Shown piece after piece: positions 57,109-64,000 of a DNA stretch of 64,000 nt (position 1 is its first letter; each line of letters starts with the position of its first letter). The notes beneath the pieces were generated by a model that saw nothing but the letters and a program-made list of their open reading frames with translations, was not told the origin of the DNA and did not search any database. The DNA is from Mycolicibacterium setense. Lineage in GTDB: Bacteria > Actinomycetota > Actinomycetes > Mycobacteriales > Mycobacteriaceae. The stretch is taken from NCBI RefSeq assembly GCF_000805385.1, contig NZ_JTJW01000009.1, forward strand, positions 62,001 through 126,000, given 5' to 3'. The position numbers were made by a program, and so were the translations under genes.

Positions 57109-57725
57109 TGTCCCGTGACTGGTTGTCGGCCCGGCGGTCCGAAGTGGCCGCCGACCACATCCTGGACGCGGCCGACGCCCTGTTCACCCGCCAGGAGGCG
57201 GCGACCGTCGGGATGCACGAGATCGCGTCGGCCGCAGGCTGTTCCCGTGCCACCCTGTACCGGTACTTCGAGAATCGGGATGCGCTCTACACCGCCTACG
57301 TGCACCGCGAGGCGCGCCGGCTCTACGAAGAGGTCAGCGAGCAGGTGGCCACCGTCACCGATCCGGCGCAACGACTGATCGAAGGCGTGATCACCGCACT
57401 GAACGCCGTACGCAGCAGTCCGGCCCTGGCCTCGTGGTTCGCCACGGCGCAACGGCCGATCGGCGGTGAGATGGCCGAGCACTCAGAGGTGATCCGGGCC
57501 CTGGTCGAGGGGTTCGTGCGTTCGCTGGCCGCCGGCGCAGCCGGCAATGCGGACGAGGCGACAGGGACCGCAGGAGCTGACCAGGTAGGCCGTCGCGCCC
57601 GGTGGCTGGTGCGGGTCATGGTGTCGATGCTGGTGTTCCCCGGCGTCGACGAGGCCGACGAGCGCACCATGCTGGCCGAGTTCGTCGCCCCACTGGTGAT
57701 TCCGGCGCAATTGCCCGTGGAGTAG
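57108..57725 (+). CDS. TetR-family regulator of cyp130 (Rv1255c-type)
   Basis: 205 residues. Helix-turn-helix in the first 55 residues: AADHILDAADALFTRQEAAT, then IASAAGCSRATLYRYFENRD, a canonical TetR recognition helix. The C-terminal ligand domain has amphipathic helices ending in MLAEFVAPLVIP. Directly follows cyp130 with a 1-nt overlap, so both are probably transcribed together and repressed by this protein through the inverted repeat at the cyp130 promoter. Confidence 0.9.
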   Translation: MSRDWLSARRSEVAADHILDAADALFTRQEAATVGMHEIASAAGCSRATLYRYFENRDALYTAYVHREARRLYEEVSEQVATVTDPAQRLIEGVITALNAVRSSPALASWFATAQRPIGGEMAEHSEVIRALVEGFVRSLAAGAAGNADEATGTAGADQVGRRARWLVRVMVSMLVFPGVDEADERTMLAEFVAPLVIPAQLPVE

Positions 57726-57769
57726 CCGATTGCCGGGCGCGACGGGCTGATCGGCCCCATACTTCGGAT

Positions 57770-58606
57770 ATGGCCAACCGCCGGACGCCGCTGCCGCCGC
57801 TGCCCACGGCATCCACCATCGCCGAGGTGGTCTCGACCATCGACACGATCACCGACTGGGCCGCGGAAACCTCAAGCCGACTGGGCTATTTCGCCGCCCT
57901 GTACAAGCGGATCACCATCGCGGTCGGCACCGCGGTCGAGGAAGGGGCATTCGAGGACGGTCCCCGTATGGACCGCCTCGACGCGGCGTTCGCCTCCCGG
58001 TACTTCGACGCGCTCAACGGCCACTTCCACCCCGACCGCTATCCCAAGCCCACCCGGTCGTGGCGAGCGACGTTCGAGTGGGCGCACAAGCCCGAGCCAA
58101 TCCTGGTGCAGCACATGCTTGCCGGGGTTACCGCCCACATCGTCCTGGACCTCGGCATCGCGGTGCAGGGTCTGGTCGGCGCAGGCAAACTGCCCTCGCT
58201 GCACAAGGATTTCGACACCATCAACGCCGTGCTGGCCAGCCAGGTCGGCGGCGTCGTCAACGACATCAACGAACTCTCACCGGCGCTGGCCGACATCTAC
58301 GCCGTGCTCCGACAGCATCAGATCTTCGTCCTCAACGAGGCCATCCGTTCCCTGCGCGACAGCGCCTGGCGGTTCGCCACGGTGCTGGCCCTTGAGCCCG
58401 GGTTCGCTCGACCGGCCACGATCTGGGCGCGCGACCTGCAGGTCAGTCGGCAGGCGCAGGCCGCCTTCGACCCGCCCAGCCTGGTCGGTGCCTTCGATCT
58501 GGCGATCAAGGAGATCGCCGCGCGCGAGAGCCGCGATGTGGCCCGCAACGTAGCGGTGCTCGACGAGATCGCCGAGACGCCCGCACCGATCCAGACCGCG
58601 CTGTGA
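57770..58606 (+). CDS. DUF5995-family protein
   Basis: 278 residues, all helical by pattern, no signal peptide or transmembrane helix. Family-like stretches: RMDRLDAAFASRYFDALNGH, PILVQHMLAGVTAHIVLDLG and SLHKDFDTINAVLASQVGGV. I recognise it as DUF5995, a family common in actinobacteria and near oxidative and lipid genes. The His/Asp around HIVLDLG and HKDFDTIN may form a metal site. Function unknown. Stands 44 bp after the TetR gene on the same strand. Confidence 0.72.
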   Translation: MANRRTPLPPLPTASTIAEVVSTIDTITDWAAETSSRLGYFAALYKRITIAVGTAVEEGAFEDGPRMDRLDAAFASRYFDALNGHFHPDRYPKPTRSWRATFEWAHKPEPILVQHMLAGVTAHIVLDLGIAVQGLVGAGKLPSLHKDFDTINAVLASQVGGVVNDINELSPALADIYAVLRQHQIFVLNEAIRSLRDSAWRFATVLALEPGFARPATIWARDLQVSRQAQAAFDPPSLVGAFDLAIKEIAARESRDVARNVAVLDEIAETPAPIQTAL

Positions 58607-58613
58607 CGGCGCG

Positions 58614-60971
58614 CTATTGCCGCGAGATGGCGATGTTGAGCTTGTCCTCCGCAGTCACCAAGTGGTCATGACCATCCACACCGATGTCGAGAACCACCCG
58701 GTCGATCTTGCCGGTGAACCTGTTGCCGTGCGGTCCATAATCGGGTGACGTCGGTGAGCCGGTATCGGAGCCGACGTCACAAGCCTCGTCGGCGGAGAAC
58801 GCCATGGGCTCGGTCTGCTCGACGCGCCCGGTGCCGATGGTCTTACCGTCGCAAGACAGCGTAATGGTCCCGCCCTTGCCCAAACCTCCACCGTCGTAGG
58901 CGAACTCCATGCGGACCTCATGGTTGCCCGCGGGGATGGGCTCGTCGGCGGTGGTGTAGTAGTACTCAATGCCGAAGAAGTTGTAGCAGTATTTGAGCCT
59001 GCCCTCGTGGGCGTAGAGACACCAGCCACCGACGCCGCCACCCTGGCTGACGATCACACCTGCGGCACCGCCGGCGGGCACCGTGATCTTCGCCGTGACC
59101 GAATGCGACTTGTTCTTGATGTTGAGCACACAGTTCTCCAGCAGCCGCATGCCCGAGAACAGCACCTGGGTATCGCCCTTGATCAGCTGAGGACGCCCGG
59201 CGATGTCGGGGTTGAACCGCTCGAAGGACCGATCGTCGATCGGAATCACGTTGTACTTCGTGGCCTCGATCAGCCACAGCCGTTGCAGTTCAGCGAGTTT
59301 GGCCGGATCCTCCGCCGCGAGATCGTGCGCCTGAGTCCAATCGTCGGGGCCGTACAGCTCCCAGACATCGTCATCGAGCGAGGGTTGATCGTTCAGCCAG
59401 GGCGTGCGGTGTTTGGTGACCGCCGTCCAGCCCTTGTGATAGATGCCGCGGTTGCCGAACATCTCGAAGTACTGCACTGTGTGGTTCTCAGGGGCGCGGC
59501 CGTCGCGCAACGTCGCCAGCATGCTCACGCCTTCCAGCGGTGCCTGCTGAATGCTGTTCACCACCATCGGCGCGGGGATGTTGGCCGCCTCAAGAATCGT
59601 CGGCGCGACATCGATCACGTGGTGGAACTGATCCCGCGTCTCCCCATGGCCCGCAATGCCTTTCGGCCAGTGGACAACGGTGCCGTTGCGGGTGCCGCCC
59701 CAGTGCGAGGCCACCTGCTTGGTCCACTGGTACGGCCCGCACAGCGCGTGTGCCCAGCCGACCGCGTAGTGGTTGTAGGCATCGGGTGTCCCGAACAAGT
59801 CGATCTTGGACAACAGGAACTCCGGCGTCTCGATACCGGCCAGACCGTTCAGGGTGCACATTTCGTTGAAGCACCCGTTCGGGGTGCCTTCGGCCGACGC
59901 GCCGTTGTCACCGAGGATGTAGTAGATCAGGGTGTTGTCCAGAGCCCCGAGATCTTCGATCGCATCGACCAGCCGGCCGACCTCGTGGTCGGTCTGCTCC
60001 AGGAATCCTGCGTAGATCTCCATCTGTCGAGCCAGCACCGGCTTGAGCTCCGCCGGCATGTCGTCCCACGCCGGGATCTCGTCGTGCCGCGCGGTGAGCT
60101 CGGCGTCCTCGGGGACCACGCCCAGCGCCTTCTGTTTGGGAAGCATCTGCTCGCGCAGCACGTCCCAGCCATCGTCGAACTTGCCCTGGTACTTGTCCGA
60201 CCACACCTTGGGCACATGGTGCGGGGCATGAGTGGCACCCGGCGCGAAGTACATGAAGAACGGCTTGTCCGGAGTGAGCGCCTGTTGTTGGCGCACCCAG
60301 GTGATGGCCCGGTCCGCCAGATCTTCGGTGAGGGTGTAGCCCTCCTCCGGTGTCTTCTCCGGTTCGACGGGCTTGGTGCCCTCGTAGAGCCCGGGGTAGT
60401 ACTGATTGGCCTCGCCACCGATGAACCCGTAGAAGTGCTCGAAACCCGAGCCTGTGGGCCACTGCCCGAACGGTCCGACCGGCGACACCTCCCAGACCGG
60501 AACCTCATGGCACTTGCCGAACTGGCTGGTGGAATAGCCGTTCAGCCGCAGGGTCTCGGCGATGGGAGCCTTGTCCTTGGGCCGCACACTGCTGTACCCC
60601 GGCGCCGAGGTGGCGATTTCCGTGATGCCACCCATCCCGACCGAGTGGTGGTTGCGTCCGGTCAGCATCGCCTGGCGCGTCGGCGAGCACAGCGCCGTGG
60701 TGTGGAATCGGTTGAGCTTCACCCCATTGGCGGCCAGTCGTTCGGCGGTCGGGGTATTGCACGGGCCGCCGAAGGCCGAGCTGGCACCGAATCCGACATC
60801 GTCGATCAGGACGATGAGGACATTGGGCGCGCCTTCGGGCGGGCGCAACATGGTGATCGGCGGATAGGTGGTGTCCGGGTCCTTGGCGTCATACGTGGTC
60901 AACCCGACGTGCTGGACATCCGGGATCGGGAGGATGTCGCGGCGAATGGGGTCTGGTGTGTTCACGCGCAT
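58614..60971 (-). CDS. Type I arylsulfatase, AtsA/AtsD-like
   Basis: 785 residues. The formylglycine site is Cys95 in LCSPTRQAMLTGRNHH, requiring a formylglycine-generating enzyme. The metal-binding Asp pair is in VLIVLIDDVGFG, with others in DNGASAEGTPNG. The long C-terminal beta domain contains DDDVWELYGPDDW, and repeats of Gly/Asp residues fill the end (KNKSHSVTAKITVP). Mycobacterial AtsA and AtsD are about 787 residues. Releases sulfate from sulfate esters. No signal peptide is seen, as in AtsA/AtsD. Single gene. Confidence 0.9.
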   Translation of the reverse strand: MRVNTPDPIRRDILPIPDVQHVGLTTYDAKDPDTTYPPITMLRPPEGAPNVLIVLIDDVGFGASSAFGGPCNTPTAERLAANGVKLNRFHTTALCSPTRQAMLTGRNHHSVGMGGITEIATSAPGYSSVRPKDKAPIAETLRLNGYSTSQFGKCHEVPVWEVSPVGPFGQWPTGSGFEHFYGFIGGEANQYYPGLYEGTKPVEPEKTPEEGYTLTEDLADRAITWVRQQQALTPDKPFFMYFAPGATHAPHHVPKVWSDKYQGKFDDGWDVLREQMLPKQKALGVVPEDAELTARHDEIPAWDDMPAELKPVLARQMEIYAGFLEQTDHEVGRLVDAIEDLGALDNTLIYYILGDNGASAEGTPNGCFNEMCTLNGLAGIETPEFLLSKIDLFGTPDAYNHYAVGWAHALCGPYQWTKQVASHWGGTRNGTVVHWPKGIAGHGETRDQFHHVIDVAPTILEAANIPAPMVVNSIQQAPLEGVSMLATLRDGRAPENHTVQYFEMFGNRGIYHKGWTAVTKHRTPWLNDQPSLDDDVWELYGPDDWTQAHDLAAEDPAKLAELQRLWLIEATKYNVIPIDDRSFERFNPDIAGRPQLIKGDTQVLFSGMRLLENCVLNIKNKSHSVTAKITVPAGGAAGVIVSQGGGVGGWCLYAHEGRLKYCYNFFGIEYYYTTADEPIPAGNHEVRMEFAYDGGGLGKGGTITLSCDGKTIGTGRVEQTEPMAFSADEACDVGSDTGSPTSPDYGPHGNRFTGKIDRVVLDIGVDGHDHLVTAEDKLNIAISRQ

Positions 60972-61055
60972 GTCCGCTCGCAGAAGAGCCCGCTGCTCGG
61001 GCCCGAGACGCCCAGACTATGCGCCGCGCGCTCCCACCATGGGCATTATTGACGG

Positions 61056-61766
61056 TCAGGCCACCCAATAGGCCTGAGCTTTAATGGATTTACGCGAGAG
61101 GTTGTACTCCTCGCGAAACACCCGGGCCACCGCGCGGGTGGTGCGGTTGTTGCACGCCACCCAGCCGAAGTGATCGGAGGCGTCGAACGCCGAGGAGCTG
61201 ACCGCCTCGACCAGTGCCTCCTCGTCGCGGTCCACCCAGGTGATGTCGGCAGCACCGGCGACCGGCAGCTCCCGGTCGTCGTCGTGGCCGGCCTCCAGGA
61301 ACACCCGCGCCGGGGTATCCCCGATCGCATCGAGCAGCGAATTGATGGCCGGCAGGGACGCGGTGTCACCGACGATCACATAACCGGCTGGCGCCGGCTC
61401 GGGCAGCGTGAAGTTGCTGCCCAGCACCGTGACGTCCAGAACGTCGCCCGGCCGGGCGGCCCGGGCCCAGCTGGTCGCGATGCCGTCGTGCATCGCAAAA
61501 TCGATGTCGACGGTCCCGGCCTCGACATCCGGGTTGACCAGCGTGTAGCCACGTTGGTGCGCCTTGCCGCCGTCGGGGAACCACCCCCGGACCCACATCG
61601 TCGGATGCACCCGCTGTTCGGCGAGCAGCTTTTCCGCGCGGAAGTGCAGTCTCAAGTAATTCGGCGTGAGTTCGGTGTTGCCGATGACCGTCAATTGATA
61701 GTCGCCGCCCCGCCACAGCTTGACGAGAGCACCTTCCAGTCCACGTGACGCCTTCTGCTCGGCCAT
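61056..61766 (-). CDS. Siderophore-interacting FAD/NADPH ferric reductase (SIP family)
   Basis: 236 residues. Flavin site in RGYTLVNPD (R-x-Y-T type). NAD(P)-binding domain around YVIVGDTASLPAINSLLDAI. The Lys-containing C-terminus (KSIKAQAYWVA) is typical of SIP proteins. Reduces ferric siderophore to free Fe(II) in the cytosol. The ATG at 61766 is chosen since GAAAGG lies 7 nt upstream; an ATG at 61772 is close to it. An IdeR-like box lies just upstream, so it is expected to be induced under iron limitation. Confidence 0.86.
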   Translation of the reverse strand: MAEQKASRGLEGALVKLWRGGDYQLTVIGNTELTPNYLRLHFRAEKLLAEQRVHPTMWVRGWFPDGGKAHQRGYTLVNPDVEAGTVDIDFAMHDGIATSWARAARPGDVLDVTVLGSNFTLPEPAPAGYVIVGDTASLPAINSLLDAIGDTPARVFLEAGHDDDRELPVAGAADITWVDRDEEALVEAVSSSAFDASDHFGWVACNNRTTRAVARVFREEYNLSRKSIKAQAYWVA

Positions 61767-61788
61767 CCCCATACCTTTCGCCAGTTCG

Positions 61789-61807
61789 TTAGGTAAGCAT
61801 ATCCTAA
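61789..61807 (-). promoter_or_regulatory. IdeR-type iron box
   Basis: Read on the minus strand, TTAGGATATGCTTACCTAA (19 bp) matches the mycobacterial IdeR consensus TTAGGTTAGSCTWACCTAA at 16 of 19 positions, with TTAGG and CCTAA ends intact. It starts 23 bp upstream of the SIP gene and overlaps the stop codon of the N-oxygenase gene, so it would directly repress the SIP promoter when iron is sufficient. Confidence 0.78.
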
Positions 61808-63027
61808 CTCCGTAGCGCTGTGGCGAGCTCGCCTGCCCGGACCGCGACGTTCGACAGCAAGGTGGCTCCGAGTCCATGGGTGTGCTCGACTGCCGAACCG
61901 TTGAGATAGATGTCGCCCGGCGCGCCGGCCTTCGCCCGCAGCCGATAATCACGACTCACGACGGGGCGATGCCGATCGTCGAATTCGTAGTGAGCGGCCA
62001 CGTCGCCGAGGAGCTCCGCGACATTCGTCGGCGCATACCCCGTCGCGTACACGATGGCGTCGCAGTCCAGAGTCTCCCGTGACCCGTCGACCAGTGCGGT
62101 GACCGTCACCTGAACACCGTCAGCGTGCTCCTCGACCCTCGAGATGATCGATGCCTTGTGCATGTGCAGCCGCCGGTCAGCAGCCACCAGCTCGGCGTAC
62201 TCCCTGTCGTACAGATCCGCGATCAACTCCGGTTCCACCGCCGAGTAGTTAGACGAACGGTGATAGTCGAGGAGGCGTTGGCGGACCTGCTCGTCGGCGC
62301 CATAGAACACATCGACCGCCGACGGGTCGAACATCCGGTTGGCGAACGCACTGTCATCAGCCACGCTGTAGCCGTACCGCGCGAACACCGAATGCACCTG
62401 GGCCCCGGCGAACCCGCGGTGCAGGTAGGCGACCACCTCCGCCGCGCTCTGCCCCGCACCGACGACCACGAACCGGCGCGGCGAGCGTGCGGGCAGGGCA
62501 GCGACACCGCTGAGCAGACAATGACTGTGCCATTGGCGGAGACTCGGCCGCACACCGGCAGGCAATACCGGCCGCAAACCGACGCCCAGCACCAGAGCGC
62601 CGGCCGAAAACCGCCGCCCGTCATCGGTATGGACCACAAATCCGTCATCCGAGGCGGCCACCGAGACCGCCCGGCTGCCATAACGAACTTCGTCTGCGAA
62701 ATGCCCTGCCGCCCACTCCAGGTAGTCGTGGAATTCCAGCCGGCTGGGAAACACGTTGTGCCGGCCGATGAAGTCGACGAGCCGCCCGCGTTCGCTGAGA
62801 TAGTTGACAAAGGTGAAGTTGCTCTTGGCATTCCGGAGGGTGACCAGGTCCTTGAGGAACGGGATCTGCATGCGCGCACCCGGCAGCAGCATGTCCCGGT
62901 GCCAGCCGAACCGCGGCTGGGCCTCGAGAAATGTCGCACGCGTGGCCTGTTCGGCCAGTGCGATCGCCAAAGCGAGGTTGGACGGGCCGAATCCGATGCC
63001 CAGCAACGGCAGTTCAGGTCTGGACAT
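61804..63027 (-). CDS. L-ornithine/L-lysine N-monooxygenase (siderophore hydroxamate-forming family)
   Basis: 407 residues. FAD motif LLGIGFGPSNLALAIAL, then LKDLVTLRNAKSNFTFVNYL, a highly conserved stretch of the PvdA/SidA/MbtG family. NADPH motif VVVGAGQSAAEVVAY, and the substrate helix contains DYHRSSNYSAVEPE. The end HGLGATLLSNVAVRAGELA matches. Hydroxylates the side-chain amine of ornithine or lysine, first step toward hydroxamate groups. Iron context (IdeR box, SIP next door) supports siderophore synthesis. Overlaps the acyltransferase by 14 bp. Confidence 0.87.
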   Translation of the reverse strand: MSRPELPLLGIGFGPSNLALAIALAEQATRATFLEAQPRFGWHRDMLLPGARMQIPFLKDLVTLRNAKSNFTFVNYLSERGRLVDFIGRHNVFPSRLEFHDYLEWAAGHFADEVRYGSRAVSVAASDDGFVVHTDDGRRFSAGALVLGVGLRPVLPAGVRPSLRQWHSHCLLSGVAALPARSPRRFVVVGAGQSAAEVVAYLHRGFAGAQVHSVFARYGYSVADDSAFANRMFDPSAVDVFYGADEQVRQRLLDYHRSSNYSAVEPELIADLYDREYAELVAADRRLHMHKASIISRVEEHADGVQVTVTALVDGSRETLDCDAIVYATGYAPTNVAELLGDVAAHYEFDDRHRPVVSRDYRLRAKAGAPGDIYLNGSAVEHTHGLGATLLSNVAVRAGELATALRS

Positions 63028-63844
63028 GGGTGCGGGTCAACCGTTGCAGGTAGTTCTCCCGCACCATGTCCCGGTTGATCAGGACGACAAAGTCGGCCAT
63101 GTCGAAATCCGGGTCATAGGACGGCTCACCGCAGATCACCCCGCCGATCCGCAGACTGCCCGCCACCATCGGCGGTAGCCTCACCCGACCAGGGTCGGGC
63201 AGCTCATCAAGACTCAACCCATTGACGCGCACAGGGTTTCGTGGCGTCACCCGGTACTCGCCGGGTGCGCAGCTACCGCTGAGCGCGGCATCGCGCACCC
63301 CCCGCACCAACGCGCCGCGGGGACCACCGTCCTCCATCCGCACCGACAGACATCCGATCGCCCACTCGTATCCGGTCAAATCCTGGTAGCGCAGGATCCC
63401 CGACCACAGCAGCGCCACCACAGCTCCGCTTCGATGGTCCGGATGCACGCTCACCCGGCCCAGTTCGACCAGCGACGGCCGCAGCCGATCCAGCCCGGGG
63501 CTCATGTCGAAGATGGTGTCGGCGAACACTCCGCCCGCAGCCAGCGCTCCGTCCGGCGGGAGCAAGCGGTAGCAGCCCACGATCTGGCCCGTAGTCTCAT
63601 CCCTGGCGAGCAGATGGTTGCTGTGCGGATCGAACTGGTCGACGTCGATCATCTGACCCGTCAGTGGTCCGCGAACGGCCTGCGGCAGCGTCGCCCCCAT
63701 CTCCTCGGCGAAGGTCTGGTAGCGCAACCGTTGAGCCGCTTCGATCTCGGCGGAGTCGGTGGAGATCAAGATTGTGTAGCGGCCGGTGTCGGCCGCTGAA
63801 ATCAGAACTGCCCCACCCTCCATAGTTTGCGAAAGTAGACGCAT
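63014..63844 (-). CDS. OlsB/GNAT-like N-acyltransferase (ornithine-type substrate)
   Basis: 276 residues. The OlsB/Acetyltransf_5-like pattern is present: AEIEAAQRLRYQTFAEEMGA, DVDQFDPHSNHLLARDETTG and GRVSVHPDHRSGAVVALLW, then WAIGCLSVRMEDGGPRG. OlsB N-acylates ornithine in ornithine lipid synthesis. In siderophore loci, related GNAT proteins acylate hydroxyornithine/lysine. The 14-bp overlap with the N-oxygenase suggests one operon. Which acyl chain is used is unknown. Start ATG at 63844; ATG at 63823 is an alternative. Confidence 0.78.
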   Translation of the reverse strand: MRLLSQTMEGGAVLISAADTGRYTILISTDSAEIEAAQRLRYQTFAEEMGATLPQAVRGPLTGQMIDVDQFDPHSNHLLARDETTGQIVGCYRLLPPDGALAAGGVFADTIFDMSPGLDRLRPSLVELGRVSVHPDHRSGAVVALLWSGILRYQDLTGYEWAIGCLSVRMEDGGPRGALVRGVRDAALSGSCAPGEYRVTPRNPVRVNGLSLDELPDPGRVRLPPMVAGSLRIGGVICGEPSYDPDFDMADFVVLINRDMVRENYLQRLTRTHVQT

Positions 63845-63898
63845 CGCCGTCGTCCTGCACGATATTTCGCGATACCGCGTCGAACAGTGACGCCGACG

Positions 63899-64000
63899 TC
63901 AATCTCGCGCGTCGACAACCTCAGCAACGATCTCCTGACGGCGGCCCACCGCGATCAACACCGCGACCAGAATCAGTCCGGCGGTCGCCGACCCGGACGC
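63899..64000 (-). CDS. C-terminal end of a membrane protein, rest beyond the window
   Basis: 33 codons plus stop. The visible end (SATAGLILVAVLIAV) is one hydrophobic helix followed by a short basic-acidic tail (GRRQEIVAEVVDARD). Such an ending is usual for MFS transporters, and a siderophore exporter would fit the iron genes that follow, but one helix is too little to name the family. It is upstream of the acyltransferase on the same strand with a 54-bp gap. Confidence 0.5.
   Translation of the reverse strand, partial: ASGSATAGLILVAVLIAVGRRQEIVAEVVDARD

Noticed and set aside
58920..61052. A 710-codon plus-strand frame across the arylsulfatase
   Set aside because: Antisense shadow of a 785-residue sulfatase with intact formylglycine and metal motifs; no family similarity.
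1..64000. tRNA, rRNA, CRISPR, transposase or phage signatures
   Set aside because: No cloverleaf-like intergenic segment, repeat array, integrase/transposase motif or long inverted terminal repeat was found by reading; intergenic gaps are all short.

Overview
The window is GC-rich chromosomal DNA from a mycobacterium, most likely a fast-growing Mycolicibacterium-type species. Evidence: many proteins match Mycobacterium tuberculosis (Mtb) families in order and length. These include TcrX/TcrY, OppB-C-D-A with a two-ATPase OppD, LprB/LprC, the Rv1264-type adenylyl cyclase, Tap, UdgB and CYP130. GTG starts and 4-bp start/stop overlaps are frequent. Mtb locus names used here come from memory of the families, not from a search. 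I saw no tRNA, rRNA, CRISPR array, insertion sequence or phage gene, and no gene-free stretch longer than 300 bases.

Layout. 1-3.8 kb: end-truncated family 39 glycosyltransferase plus the TcrXY two-component system. 3.9-5.25 kb: one secreted protein and three tandem small secreted paralogues. 5.4-10.9 kb: oppBCDA peptide importer. 10.9-16.5 kb: accessory insert with an alpha/beta hydrolase, a membrane cluster (oxidase subunit III-like, subunit IV-like and two paralogous membrane proteins) divergent from a TetR regulator, and a DszC/acyl-CoA dehydrogenase-like flavoprotein. 16.5-27.4 kb: GMC oxidoreductase, SbcC/SbcD-like pair, SixA phosphatase, LprC, LprB and a heterodimeric ABC exporter (Rv1279 to Rv1272c, inverted in this window). 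27.5-33 kb: molybdopterin oxidoreductase, an unknown protein, a small membrane protein, an AIM24 protein. 31.4-40.2 kb: copper block with LpqS-CysK2-MFS, a copper ATPase/secreted His protein/CopZ operon, a divergent two-component system and a Met/His-rich DUF305 lipoprotein. 40.3-46 kb: Rv1264-type cyclase, GAF regulator, butanediol-type dehydrogenase with a degraded SDR remnant, and a flavin monooxygenase. 46-54.9 kb: polysaccharide deacetylase, deoxyinosine glycosylase-like protein, small proteins, AraC regulator, VOC, HIT, nitroreductase-like and LLM proteins, UdgB, Tap and a GlcD-like oxidase. 54.9-61 kb: rhomboid protease, CYP130 with its TetR regulator, a DUF5995 protein and an arylsulfatase. 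61-64 kb: iron cassette with a siderophore-interacting reductase behind an IdeR-like box, an ornithine/lysine N-oxygenase, an OlsB-like acyltransferase and the end of a membrane protein.

The genes resembling Rv1283c down to Rv1255c form an ordered, fully inverted backbone. Accessory modules are inserted between backbone genes: the oxidase-like cluster, the molybdoenzyme plus copper block, and the acetoin/butanediol-like cluster. These inserts hold most of the unusual content.
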